DNA of 64,000 bases from Mycobacterium sp. GA-1285 (GTDB taxonomy: Bacteria > Actinomycetota > Actinomycetes > Mycobacteriales > Mycobacteriaceae): positions 103,016 to 167,015 of the forward strand of contig NZ_LQIS01000003.1 in assembly GCF_001499905.1 (NCBI RefSeq), in the 5' to 3' direction. A program made the translations under genes and the position numbers. Below the pieces are notes generated by a model. That model worked only from the letters and a program-made list of their open reading frames with translations, searched no databases and was not told the origin of the DNA. This document shows, one piece after another, positions 17,701 to 27,898 of the stretch (the first letter of the stretch is position 1; each line of letters starts with the position of its first letter).

Positions 17701-17743
17701 CTTTAAGGCTCGCGTCGTGCTGCGCGAACCTCGAAGCAGGCAG

Positions 17744-17816
17744 GCCCCCTTAGCTCAGTCGGCAGAGCGTTTCCATGGTAAGGAAAAGGTCAACGGTTCG
17801 ATTCCGTTAGGGGGCT
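17744..17816 (+). tRNA. thrT: tRNA-Thr (anticodon GGT)
   Basis: A 73-nt cloverleaf. Acceptor GCCCCCT pairs with AGGGGGC, the D arm begins AGCTCAGTCGGCAGAGC, the anticodon stem TTTCC/GGAAA encloses loop ATGGTAA (anticodon GGT), and the T arm has GGTTCGATTCC. CCA is not encoded. Confidence 0.97.
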
Positions 17817-17848
17817 CGGTGAGCGGGCGGACATCCGCCCGATCCCGG

Positions 17849-17922
17849 GGCGGTGTAGCTCAGCTGGTTAGAGCGCACGACTCATAATCGTGAGGTCGGG
17901 GGATCGAGCCCCCCCACCGCTA
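17849..17922 (+). tRNA. metT: tRNA-Met (anticodon CAT, elongator-type)
   Basis: A 74-nt cloverleaf. Acceptor GGCGGTG pairs with CACCGCT (first pair G-U), the D arm is AGCTCAGCTGGTTAGAGC, the anticodon stem CACGA/TCGTG has loop CTCATAA (anticodon CAT), and the T arm has GGATCGAGCC. The paired first base argues for elongator rather than initiator Met. CCA is not encoded. Confidence 0.96.
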
Positions 17923-17959
17923 CAGGCAAGATCGAACGCGTAGACGAAGGACGAAGAAC

Positions 17960-18127
17960 GTGGCCTCCAGTACCGACGTACGGCCGAAGATCACTTTGGC
18001 TTGCGAGGTGTGCAAGCACCGCAACTACATCACCAAGAAGAACCGCCGCAACGACCCGGACCGGCTCGAGATCAAGAAGTTCTGCCCGAACTGCGGCAAA
18101 CACCAGCCGCATAAGGAATCGCGGTAA
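17960..18127 (+). CDS. rpmG: 50S ribosomal protein L33 (zinc-binding C+ form)
   Basis: A 55-residue protein starting with GTG at 17960, after GAAGGACGAAGAAC. The sequence [18 protein letters not shown] and later FCPNCGKH contain two CxxC pairs, the zinc-ligating C+ form, nearly identical to mycobacterial RpmG2. Some mycobacteria also carry a cysteine-free paralogue used under zinc limitation; none is in this window. It sits between tRNA-Met and hadA as in M. tuberculosis (Rv0634B). Confidence 0.97.
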   Translation: MASSTDVRPKITLACEVCKHRNYITKKNRRNDPDRLEIKKFCPNCGKHQPHKESR

Positions 18128-18174
18128 GACGGGCCATCCCGCGGCGTTGCCCGGGGCTAGGTAGGTCACCAACT

Positions 18175-18651
18175 GTGTCTTTGTCCGAGCGAATCGTCGG
18201 GATGCACTATCGCTACCCCGACCACTACGTCGTCGGTCGCGAGAAGATTCGCGAGTACGCGGTCGCGGTGAAGAACGACCATCGCGTGTTCTTCGACGAG
18301 GACGTCGCGGCCGAACTCGGCCACAAGGCGCTCCCCGCGCCGCTCACGTTCACCAGCGTCTTCGGGTACATGGCGCAGACATCGTTTTTCGAGTACGCCA
18401 ACGTCGGTATCAAAGACGCGAAGATCGTGCAGGTCGACCAGGTGCTCAAGTACGTGCGACCGATCTTCGCCGGCGACAAGCTCTTCTGCGACGTGTACGT
18501 GGATTCCGTGCGACAGGCCCACGGCACCGACATCGTCGTGCTCAAGAACATCGTCACCAACGAAGCCGGTGACGTCGTACAGGAGACATTCACGACCCTT
18601 GCGGGTCGATCGGGTGAGGAAGAAGAGGGTTTTTCAGATGCCACTGCGTGA
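18175..18651 (+). CDS. hadA: (3R)-hydroxyacyl-ACP dehydratase subunit HadA
   Basis: A 158-residue hot-dog-fold protein, GTG start at 18175. It pairs with HadB to form the HadAB dehydratase of the FAS-II mycolic-acid elongation cycle; HadA stabilises the long acyl chain. VGREKIREYAVAVKNDHRVFFDE and APLTFTSVFGYMAQTSFFEYANVGI match HadA (Rv0635). The R-hydratase catalytic Asp/His pair is absent, as expected. Its last codons overlap hadB by 14 nt, indicating coupled translation. This is the complex targeted by thiacetazone and isoxyl in M. tuberculosis. Confidence 0.97.
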   Translation: MSLSERIVGMHYRYPDHYVVGREKIREYAVAVKNDHRVFFDEDVAAELGHKALPAPLTFTSVFGYMAQTSFFEYANVGIKDAKIVQVDQVLKYVRPIFAGDKLFCDVYVDSVRQAHGTDIVVLKNIVTNEAGDVVQETFTTLAGRSGEEEEGFSDATA

Positions 18652-19066
18652 GTTCGCCTCGGTGAAGAAAGGCGACGAACTCCCCGAAAAGGTGATTCCG
18701 CTGACGCGGCAGGACCTCGTCAACTATGCCGGGGTCTCGGGTGACCTCAATCCGATTCACTGGGACGACGACATCGCCAAGCAGGTCGGCCTGGACACCG
18801 CGATCGCCCACGGGATGCTGACGATGGGCCTGGGTGGCGGGTACGTCACCGAGTGGGTCGGCGATCCGGCGGCGGTCACCGAGTACAACGTGCGGTTCAC
18901 CGCTGTCGTGCCGGTGCCCAACGACGGTGTCGGGGCGGAGATCGTCTTCAACGGACGGGTGAAATCCGTTGAGCCCGAGACTAAATCGGTGACCATCGCG
19001 CTCTCGGCGACCACCGGCGGCAAGAAGATCTTCGGTCGTGCCGTGGCCGTCGCGAAGTTGGCGTAG
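18638..19066 (+). CDS. hadB: (3R)-hydroxyacyl-ACP dehydratase catalytic subunit HadB
   Basis: A 142-residue MaoC-like protein, the same length as M. tuberculosis HadB. The hydratase-2 motif is intact: SGDLNPIHWDDDIAK carries the catalytic Asp and His, followed by AHGMLTMGLGGGYV. The start is ATG at 18638 (MPLREFASVKKGDELPE) inside the end of hadA; the upstream open frame is part of hadA in another frame. It is shared by HadAB and HadBC complexes, which act on shorter and longer meromycolate intermediates respectively. Confidence 0.97.
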   Translation: MPLREFASVKKGDELPEKVIPLTRQDLVNYAGVSGDLNPIHWDDDIAKQVGLDTAIAHGMLTMGLGGGYVTEWVGDPAAVTEYNVRFTAVVPVPNDGVGAEIVFNGRVKSVEPETKSVTIALSATTGGKKIFGRAVAVAKLA

Positions 19067-19068
19067 CC

Positions 19069-19629
19069 GTGGCCCTCAAGATCGACATCAGGGGGATGGT
19101 CTGGAAGTACCCGGAGCCCTACGTCGTCGGCACGGAGCAGATCCGCCAGTACGCCCGTGCGGTCAAGGCCGAGGATCCGCAGAGCCACAGCTTGGAGTCG
19201 GCCAAGGCGTCGGGCCATGATGCGCTGATCGCGCCGCCGACGTTCATGTCGATCTTCGCGGTGATGATCCAGCGGCACTTCTTTCAGCACAACGACGTGG
19301 GCTTCGAGACGATGCAGATCGTGCAGGTCGACCAGAAGTTCAAGTTTCATCGCCCGATCAAGGCCGGCGACGAACTGACCGGCACCCTCTACATCCAGTC
19401 GGTGGACGAGCGCTTCGGGGCCGACATCGTGACCACGCGCAACACGCTGGTCGACCAGCACGGCGAGCTCGTGATGGAATCGTTCACCACGCTGATGGGC
19501 CACGAGGGCGACAACTCGATCTCGGCCGGCTGGGATCCGCAGACCGGACAGGTCGTGCGAAAGCCCGTCGTCCATGATTCCGACCATGATTCCGGCGACG
19601 AAAGCACAGACGCCGACCTCGCCGGCTAG
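19069..19629 (+). CDS. hadC: (3R)-hydroxyacyl-ACP dehydratase subunit HadC (with C-terminal extension)
   Basis: A 186-residue hot-dog-fold subunit that pairs with HadB for late meromycolate elongation. GTG start at 19069, two bases after the hadB stop. VVGTEQIRQYARAVKAEDP, APPTFMSIFAVMIQRHFF and the VQVDQKFKFHRPIKAGDEL region parallel HadA. At 186 residues it is longer than M. tuberculosis HadC (166 from memory); the extra residues are a polar tail rich in Asp/Ser/His (VHDSDHDSGDESTDADLAG). Catalytic residues are supplied by HadB. Confidence 0.95.
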   Translation: MALKIDIRGMVWKYPEPYVVGTEQIRQYARAVKAEDPQSHSLESAKASGHDALIAPPTFMSIFAVMIQRHFFQHNDVGFETMQIVQVDQKFKFHRPIKAGDELTGTLYIQSVDERFGADIVTTRNTLVDQHGELVMESFTTLMGHEGDNSISAGWDPQTGQVVRKPVVHDSDHDSGDESTDADLAG

Positions 19630-19796
19630 GTGATCGGCTTGCCGGTGATTAGTAACTCGGACGGCTGGCGCGCTACACTCGGACCTCGGGGTTTTCCCAG
19701 TCCAGCGCGCTGTCCGTCGGTTTGAAGATCGGCCGATCGGGGAGCGCGCGAGTTGTGTGAGCCCCGAACGGGTGGCCTTTCGCCGTGCCACTCTGA

Positions 19797-19869
<73 letters not shown>

Positions 19870-19944
19870 CTCAACTGAATACTCGACAAGTGTGGACACT
19901 GGAAGGTGACCCACAAACCAGATGACCAGACAAGGGAGCATGCG

Positions 19945-20367
19945 GTGAGCGACGAGCGCGACGGTGCCGGCTCCGACACCGAAAACGGCCGCGGCGCCGT
20001 CGTGACCCGGCCCGCCCGCCCGTCGGGCAAGCGGACCCGTCGGGCAGCCGTCGGCGAAGACGCCAGCGAAGCGGTCGACCTGTCCACCGGAACCGCGGCA
20101 TCACCCACCAAGAACGGCGCGGGCACCGCGAAGAGGACCGCCAAGAAGCGCGCTGACGGACCCGGAAAAGGTGGACGGAACCCTTTCCTGTTCGTCTGGA
20201 ACTTCCTGAAGCAGGTCGTGGCCGAACTGCGCAAGGTGATCTGGCCGAACCGCAAGCAGATGGCCACCTACACCGGCGTGGTGCTGCTGTTCCTGGCCTT
20301 CATGCTGGCGATGATCGGCGGTGTCGACTTCGGCCTCGCCAAGCTGGTCTCGCTGGTGTTCGGCTGA
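19945..20367 (+). CDS. secE: Preprotein translocase subunit SecE
   Basis: A 140-residue protein. The start GTG at 19945 (MSDERDGAGSD) is chosen because AGGGAG lies 6 nt upstream and mycobacterial SecE begins MSDE; an upstream GTG at 19906 is in frame but has poorer support. A long Lys/Arg/Ala-rich cytosolic N-terminal tail, usual in mycobacteria, precedes the conserved core LKQVVAELRKVIWPNRKQM and a single membrane segment VVLLFLAFMLAMIGGVDFGL. It is part of the SecYEG channel and forms the standard secE-nusG pair. Confidence 0.96.
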   Translation: MSDERDGAGSDTENGRGAVVTRPARPSGKRTRRAAVGEDASEAVDLSTGTAASPTKNGAGTAKRTAKKRADGPGKGGRNPFLFVWNFLKQVVAELRKVIWPNRKQMATYTGVVLLFLAFMLAMIGGVDFGLAKLVSLVFG

Positions 20368-20406
20368 CGAGGACGCGAGACGGATGAGAATTTTCGAGAG
20401 GACTGA

Positions 20407-21243
<837 letters not shown>

Positions 21244-21252
21244 ATGTGACTT

Positions 21253-21291
21253 GTGTGCGTTGAGGAGCGCTGAGCGCTCGAAAACGCACAC
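21253..21291 (+). promoter_or_regulatory. Nested hairpin in nusG-rplK leader (candidate ribosomal-protein autoregulatory element)
   Basis: The outer stem GTGTGCGT (21253-21260) pairs perfectly with ACGCACAC (21284-21291), and the inner stem GAGCGC (21265-21270) pairs with GCGCTC (21274-21279), with small asymmetric internal loops. It begins 10 nt after the nusG stop and 36 nt before rplK. A stem with an internal loop upstream of L11-L1 is the classical place for L1 feedback binding; the identity with an L1 site is not proven. Confidence 0.6.
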
Positions 21292-21327
21292 GAGTCGCTG
21301 AGCAACGAGAGAGGAAACACCACACCC

Positions 21328-21756
21328 ATGGCCCCGAAGAAGAAAGTCGTCGGGCTGATCAAGCTGCAGATTCAGGCCGGGCAGGCCAACCCCGCCCCGC
21401 CGGTGGGTCCGGCGCTCGGTCAGCACGGCGTCAACATCATGGAGTTCTGCAAGGCGTACAACGCCGCGACGGAGAACCAGCGCGGCAACGTCATCCCCGT
21501 GGAGATCACCGTCTACGAGGACCGCAGCTTCACCTTCAACCTCAAGACGCCGCCCGCGGCCAAGCTGCTGCTGAAGGCCGCCGGTGTGCAGAAGGGCTCG
21601 GGCGAGCCGCACAAGACCAAGGTCGCGAAGGTGTCCTGGGATCAGGTCCGTGAGATCGCCGAGACCAAGAAGGACGACCTGAACGCCAACGACATCGATC
21701 AGGCCGCCAAGATCATCGCGGGCACCGCCCGGTCGATGGGGATCACGGTCGAGTAG
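21328..21756 (+). CDS. rplK: 50S ribosomal protein L11
   Basis: A 142-residue protein. The N-terminal domain has [30 protein letters not shown] and the C-terminal RNA-binding domain has [23 protein letters not shown]. It forms the GTPase-associated centre with 23S rRNA and the L10-L12 stalk. ATG at 21328 is preceded by GAGAGGAAAC. Co-transcribed with rplA. Confidence 0.98.
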   Translation: MAPKKKVVGLIKLQIQAGQANPAPPVGPALGQHGVNIMEFCKAYNAATENQRGNVIPVEITVYEDRSFTFNLKTPPAAKLLLKAAGVQKGSGEPHKTKVAKVSWDQVREIAETKKDDLNANDIDQAAKIIAGTARSMGITVE

Positions 21757-21770
21757 TTCGACCGGATCTT

Positions 21771-21812
21771 GCGTGGGAGGGCCAGCTTCGGCCCGCCGAT
21801 GAGCGCTCACGC
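21771..21812 (+). promoter_or_regulatory. Stem structure in rplK-rplA intergenic leader
   Basis: GGGCC (21779-21783) pairs with GGCCC (21790-21794), and an outer GCGTG (21771-21775) pairs with CACGC (21808-21812). It lies 45 nt before rplA. It may be an L1-responsive or RNA-processing structure; evidence is base pairing only. Confidence 0.35.
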
Positions 21813-21857
21813 GAAGTGCGTTCACCACAACCACAACTCAGCAACTAGGAGATACCG

Positions 21858-22565
21858 ATGAGCAAGACGAGCAAGGCATACCGCGAAGCCGCCGAGAAGG
21901 TGGACCGCACCCGGCTGTACACGCCGCTGGAGGCCGCCAAGCTGGCCAAGGAGACCGGTTCGAAGAAGCAGGACGCGACCGTCGAGGTGGCGATCCGGCT
22001 GGGCGTCGACCCGCGTAAGGCCGACCAGATGGTGCGCGGCACCGTCAACCTGCCCAACGGCACCGGTAAGACCGCCCGCGTTGTGGTGTTCGCGGTCGGC
22101 GACAAAGCCGAGGCCGCGGAGGCAGCGGGTGCCGACGCCGTCGGTAGCGACGACCTGATCGAGCGGATTCAGGGCGGCTGGCTGGACTTCGACGCCGCAA
22201 TCGCGACGCCGGACCAGATGGCCAAGGTCGGCCGGATCGCGCGCATCCTGGGCCCGCGCGGCCTGATGCCGAACCCGAAGACCGGCACCGTGACGCCCGA
22301 CGTCGCCAAGGCCGTGTCCGACATCAAGGGCGGCAAGATCAACTTCCGCGTCGACAAGCAGGCCAATCTGCACTTCGTGATCGGGAAGGCCTCGTTCGAC
22401 GAGAAGGCGCTTGCGGAGAACTACGGCGCCGCACTCGACGAGATCCTGCGGGCCAAGCCGTCGTCGTCGAAGGGTCGCTACCTCAAGAAGGTCGTCATCT
22501 CGACCACGACCGGCCCGGGCATTCCCGTCGATCCGTCGGTGACGCGCAACTTCACCGAAGCCTGA
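21858..22565 (+). CDS. rplA: 50S ribosomal protein L1
   Basis: A 235-residue protein with N-terminal [29 protein letters not shown] and the signature region [18 protein letters not shown] (about 124-141). It forms the L1 stalk and, in many bacteria, represses its own operon by binding the leader mRNA. ATG at 21858 with AGGAG 9 nt upstream. It closes the secE-nusG-rplK-rplA unit; a short GCCGC/GCGGC hairpin (22576-22591) follows. Confidence 0.98.
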   Translation: MSKTSKAYREAAEKVDRTRLYTPLEAAKLAKETGSKKQDATVEVAIRLGVDPRKADQMVRGTVNLPNGTGKTARVVVFAVGDKAEAAEAAGADAVGSDDLIERIQGGWLDFDAAIATPDQMAKVGRIARILGPRGLMPNPKTGTVTPDVAKAVSDIKGGKINFRVDKQANLHFVIGKASFDEKALAENYGAALDEILRAKPSSSKGRYLKKVVISTTTGPGIPVDPSVTRNFTEA

Positions 22566-22745
22566 TCCAGGCCGCGCCGCGACTTTGCGGCATATCCGCC
22601 CCAGCAGCAGGGTCGCACCCGCATGGCGATCCCCGTTTCCGCCGCTGAAGGGGCACGTCGGCATCGGTGAAACGCCACGAAATTCGTGTCGGTGAAGTTC
22701 GCTGTTCCGCGGTGACGGTCATCACAGTTGTGTGACAGTTGACGC

Positions 22746-24515
22746 ATGCGCAAGGGCATCCGCGTCTTCTTTCTTACTTTGCTGGGTCTGCTGAGCACCG
22801 CCGTACTTGGCGCCGCGACCGCGTTGGTGGCGGCCGTCAGCCTGGCCGCCTCGACCGCGTTGATCGTGCCGGGTACCGGAACGCCGAACGCGAACGACAT
22901 CACCCTCTACATGCCGAACTTTCGCGACTACTACATGCAGGAAACGACATGCACCTTGGCCGCAGACTGTGAACTGGAGGGCGTCGACTACTTCGCTTCG
23001 TTCTGGCCGATACCGTTGCCGGGTTGGTGCGACCCCGGGCGATGCGAGAAGTTCGACGACTCAGTCGAAGACGGTGTGCAGAACCTGAGACAGGCGCTCG
23101 AGGCTCTGCAAGACCTCGACCCCGACACCGACGATCATCTCGTGATCGCCGGTTACTCGCAGGGGGCCCGCGTCGTCAGCATCGCGAAGACGAAGATCGC
23201 CAGCGGCGAATGGGCGCATTTGATCGACGATATGGAGTCCGTGCAATTCGTCTTCATCGGCAACCCGAACCGCCCGAACGGCGGCATCCTGTCACGTTTC
23301 GGAAGTTTGGGACACATCCCGATCCTGGACGTGACGACCGGCCAGCCAACGCCGACCGACACCGACTTCCCCACCGAGGACTGGGCGATCCGATGGGAGG
23401 GCATCGCGGATTTCCCGCAGTATCTGCTCAATCCACTCGCCGTCATCAACTCGATCTTGGGCTTTTACTACGACCACGGCACCTACCTGGCGATCAACGG
23501 GGACAGTGATCCTGGCGAAACTCCTGCCGGATACACCGTGGAGGAGTGGGAGGAGCTCACCACGTACCCGGAGAAGCATCCGGATCTCGTCCAGATTCAG
23601 AAGTACGGGGACACGACGTACTACACGATCAGGCCGAAGGTGTTACCGCTGGTTCGCCCGCTGCACGCCATCCCACTCGTGGGAAAGCCGATCGCAGATT
23701 TCTTGGAGCCGATACTCGAGGTGCTCATCGAAGAGACCGGATACAACCGCAACATTCCGTTCGGGCAGTACTCGCCGATCGGACTGATCCCGTTCTTCAA
23801 CCCGATCACGCTGGTGCTCAAGCTGATTCCGGCTGTCTTCCAGGGTGTGGTCAACTTCCTCGGGAACTTCATCCCGGCGTTGGCGCCGAAGCCGATTGAG
23901 ATCACGCCCACGCCGGTGACAGCGGTTGCTCCTGGGCAGGATGACGAGGAGGAGGGGCTGCGACGCAACGAAGTCGAGAACCTGGCGGATGCCGATGAGA
24001 TGCAGAGGAATGGTTTGCGGCTGCTTGCCGAGCGCGGTGATGCAAACGAGATTGTGCTCAACCTCGACAGCGAGGGCGATCTCACGCTGGCCGAGGGCGG
24101 CGAGACGCCGGGCATCGAGGGAGCGATCGAGGGCGAGGAGCCGCAGGGGACCGGGCTCGAGCCCACCCCGATCGGGAACCCGGTAGTCGTGGAGGAGAAG
24201 AAGACCGACCCGGCCGAGGGCAACGCAGTGGTTGCCGTGACGCAGCCCGAAGTCAAGAAGGACTCCGGAGGCGAGACGAACCTGCCAGAGAACCGGATCG
24301 ACGCCGACGGTCGCAGCGTGTCGTTGGATGCCTCGCCGAACCGGTCCTCCGCCGGTCCCGCAAATGATGGCGCGGGCGGCACCGTGCAACGAATCACCCC
24401 GGTGAGTCCGAATCCCTCCGAGGATCTCACGACGACGCCGGCACCCGCCGGAACCAAAGGCTCCGAGGACACCAACGACTCAGAGAACTCGCAGGACTCA
24501 CAGCACGCCGCCTGA
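22746..24515 (+). CDS. Exported PE-PPE-domain alpha/beta hydrolase with long disordered tail
   Basis: A 589-residue protein. The N-terminus [30 protein letters not shown] is a signal/anchor. The core resembles the PE-PPE domain (a serine-hydrolase fold found after PE/PPE modules, here without one): [11 protein letters not shown], then [17 protein letters not shown] with Ser138 in a G-x-S-x-G elbow, [16 protein letters not shown], and a stretch around residues 215-250 ending [12 protein letters not shown]. Residues from about 390 to the end are Glu/Asp/Pro/Thr-rich and probably disordered. PE-PPE hydrolases act as esterases on lipids or trehalose esters in M. tuberculosis; the substrate here is unknown. 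It lies upstream of the rml cluster and is absent from this place in M. tuberculosis as recalled. Confidence 0.85.
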   Translation: MRKGIRVFFLTLLGLLSTAVLGAATALVAAVSLAASTALIVPGTGTPNANDITLYMPNFRDYYMQETTCTLAADCELEGVDYFASFWPIPLPGWCDPGRCEKFDDSVEDGVQNLRQALEALQDLDPDTDDHLVIAGYSQGARVVSIAKTKIASGEWAHLIDDMESVQFVFIGNPNRPNGGILSRFGSLGHIPILDVTTGQPTPTDTDFPTEDWAIRWEGIADFPQYLLNPLAVINSILGFYYDHGTYLAINGDSDPGETPAGYTVEEWEELTTYPEKHPDLVQIQKYGDTTYYTIRPKVLPLVRPLHAIPLVGKPIADFLEPILEVLIEETGYNRNIPFGQYSPIGLIPFFNPITLVLKLIPAVFQGVVNFLGNFIPALAPKPIEITPTPVTAVAPGQDDEEEGLRRNEVENLADADEMQRNGLRLLAERGDANEIVLNLDSEGDLTLAEGGETPGIEGAIEGEEPQGTGLEPTPIGNPVVVEEKKTDPAEGNAVVAVTQPEVKKDSGGETNLPENRIDADGRSVSLDASPNRSSAGPANDGAGGTVQRITPVSPNPSEDLTTTPAPAGTKGSEDTNDSENSQDSQHAA

Positions 24516-24589
24516 CCGCGAGCAGGCCCGTACCTCCGGACCAGCGTCTCTGTGCGGCCGCATACCCATCGTGTGTCACGATTGGGCGC

Positions 24590-26457
<1,868 letters not shown>

Positions 26458-26470
26458 AGAAGGCCCGCTT

Positions 26471-27895
26471 GTGATGGAGTTCGGTAAACCCCTGCGCGCC
26501 ACCACATCTCCCATACCGGGATTGGTCGTGTGGGAGCTGTCGGTGCACGGAGACAACCGCGGGTGGTTCAAAGAGAACTGGCAGCGTGAGAAGATGGTCG
26601 CGCTCGGCTTGCCGGACTTCAAACCCGTACAGAACAACGTCTCGCTCAACGAGAGTGCGGGCACCACACGTGGTATCCATGCCGAACCGTGGGACAAGTT
26701 CATCTCCGTGGCGACCGGCCGGATCTTCGGAGCGTGGGTCGACCTGCGTGACGGTCCCACATTCGGGACCCTCTTCACTGCCGAGATCGACCCGTCCAGA
26801 GCGGTTTTCGTCCCTCGAGGTGTCGGCAATGCGTTCCAGACGCTCGAGCCGAACACCGCCTACATCTACCTGGTGAACGATCACTACTCACCCGATGCGC
26901 ACTACACGTCGCTCAACCTCGCCGACGAGACCCTCGCCATCGATTGGCCGATTCCGCTGGACCGCGCCGAGCTGTCGGCCAAAGACCGTGAGCATCCGCG
27001 TCTGGCGGGCGTTGAGCCGATTCCGCCGCGGATGACCCTGGTTCTCGGCGCCGGTGGACAACTCGGCCGAGCCCTGCGCGAGGCGTACGCCGGCACCCCG
27101 GGCGTCGAATTCGCCGAACGCGCCGACATCGAGCTCACCGCCGCCGGTATCGGGTCCGCCTGTCGTTGGCGCGAATACGAGACGATCATCAACGCCGCCG
27201 CCTTCACGGGCGTGGATGCGGCCGAGACGCCTGCGGGCCGTGCGGCGGCGTGGGCCACCAACGTCGCCGGCGTCGCCGCGCTGGCACGCACCGCCGCCGA
27301 CAACGACATCACTCTTGTGCACATCTCCAGCGACTATGTCTTCGACGGCAACGCCTCCACGGCCTACCGCGAGGACGATCCGGTGTCACCACTCGGTGTG
27401 TACGGCCAGACGAAGGCCGCCGGTGACCTCGTCGTGGCCACGGTTGATCGGCACTACATCATTCGGGCTTCCTGGCTGATCGGAGACGGACACAACTTCG
27501 TGCGTACGATGCTGTCTCTGGCTGCTCGCGGGGTGAACCCCTCGGTCGTGAACGATCAACGCGGGCGCCTGACGTTCACGTCGGAAATTGCCAGAGCCAT
27601 CCGCTATTTGATCGACATCCGGGCGCCGTACGGCACCTACAACCTCACCGGTTCTGGGTCTGTGACCTCGTGGGCCGACGTCGCCAGGCGCACGTTCGAA
27701 CTGGCCGGGCACGACCCGGGCCGGGTCACCGATGTCACCACCGCACAGTACTTCGCCGGCGCCTCGAAACCCGTCGCCCCCCGGCCCGCCAACAGCGTCC
27801 TGGATCTCGGGAAGATCCAGTCGGTGGGTTTCGAACCGGCCGATGCGGATGAATCTCTGCAGAACTACATCAGGGAATCGATCGGATCACGTTAG
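26471..27895 (+). CDS. rmlCD: Bifunctional dTDP-4-dehydrorhamnose 3,5-epimerase/reductase (RmlC-RmlD fusion)
   Basis: A 474-residue fusion. Residues 1-185 are a cupin-type RmlC epimerase (RGWFKENWQREKM, catalytic His in TTRGIHAEPWDKF, FVPRGVGNAFQTLE, ETLAIDWPIPLDRAELS). From about 192 an RmlD reductase begins (TLVLGAGGQLGRALREAY, INAAAFTGVDAAE, HISSDYVFDGNASTAY, catalytic YGQTKAAGD). There is no stop or frameshift at the junction near HPRLAGVEPIPPRM. GTG at 26471 is preferred over ATG at 26474 because AGAAGG is 7 nt upstream. M. tuberculosis has separate rmlC and rmlD; fused RmlCD is known in corynebacteria and bifidobacteria. Together rmlA-rmlB-rmlCD is a complete dTDP-L-rhamnose pathway. 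Confidence 0.93.
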   Translation: MMEFGKPLRATTSPIPGLVVWELSVHGDNRGWFKENWQREKMVALGLPDFKPVQNNVSLNESAGTTRGIHAEPWDKFISVATGRIFGAWVDLRDGPTFGTLFTAEIDPSRAVFVPRGVGNAFQTLEPNTAYIYLVNDHYSPDAHYTSLNLADETLAIDWPIPLDRAELSAKDREHPRLAGVEPIPPRMTLVLGAGGQLGRALREAYAGTPGVEFAERADIELTAAGIGSACRWREYETIINAAAFTGVDAAETPAGRAAAWATNVAGVAALARTAADNDITLVHISSDYVFDGNASTAYREDDPVSPLGVYGQTKAAGDLVVATVDRHYIIRASWLIGDGHNFVRTMLSLAARGVNPSVVNDQRGRLTFTSEIARAIRYLIDIRAPYGTYNLTGSGSVTSWADVARRTFELAGHDPGRVTDVTTAQYFAGASKPVAPRPANSVLDLGKIQSVGFEPADADESLQNYIRESIGSR

Positions 27896-27898
27896 CAA

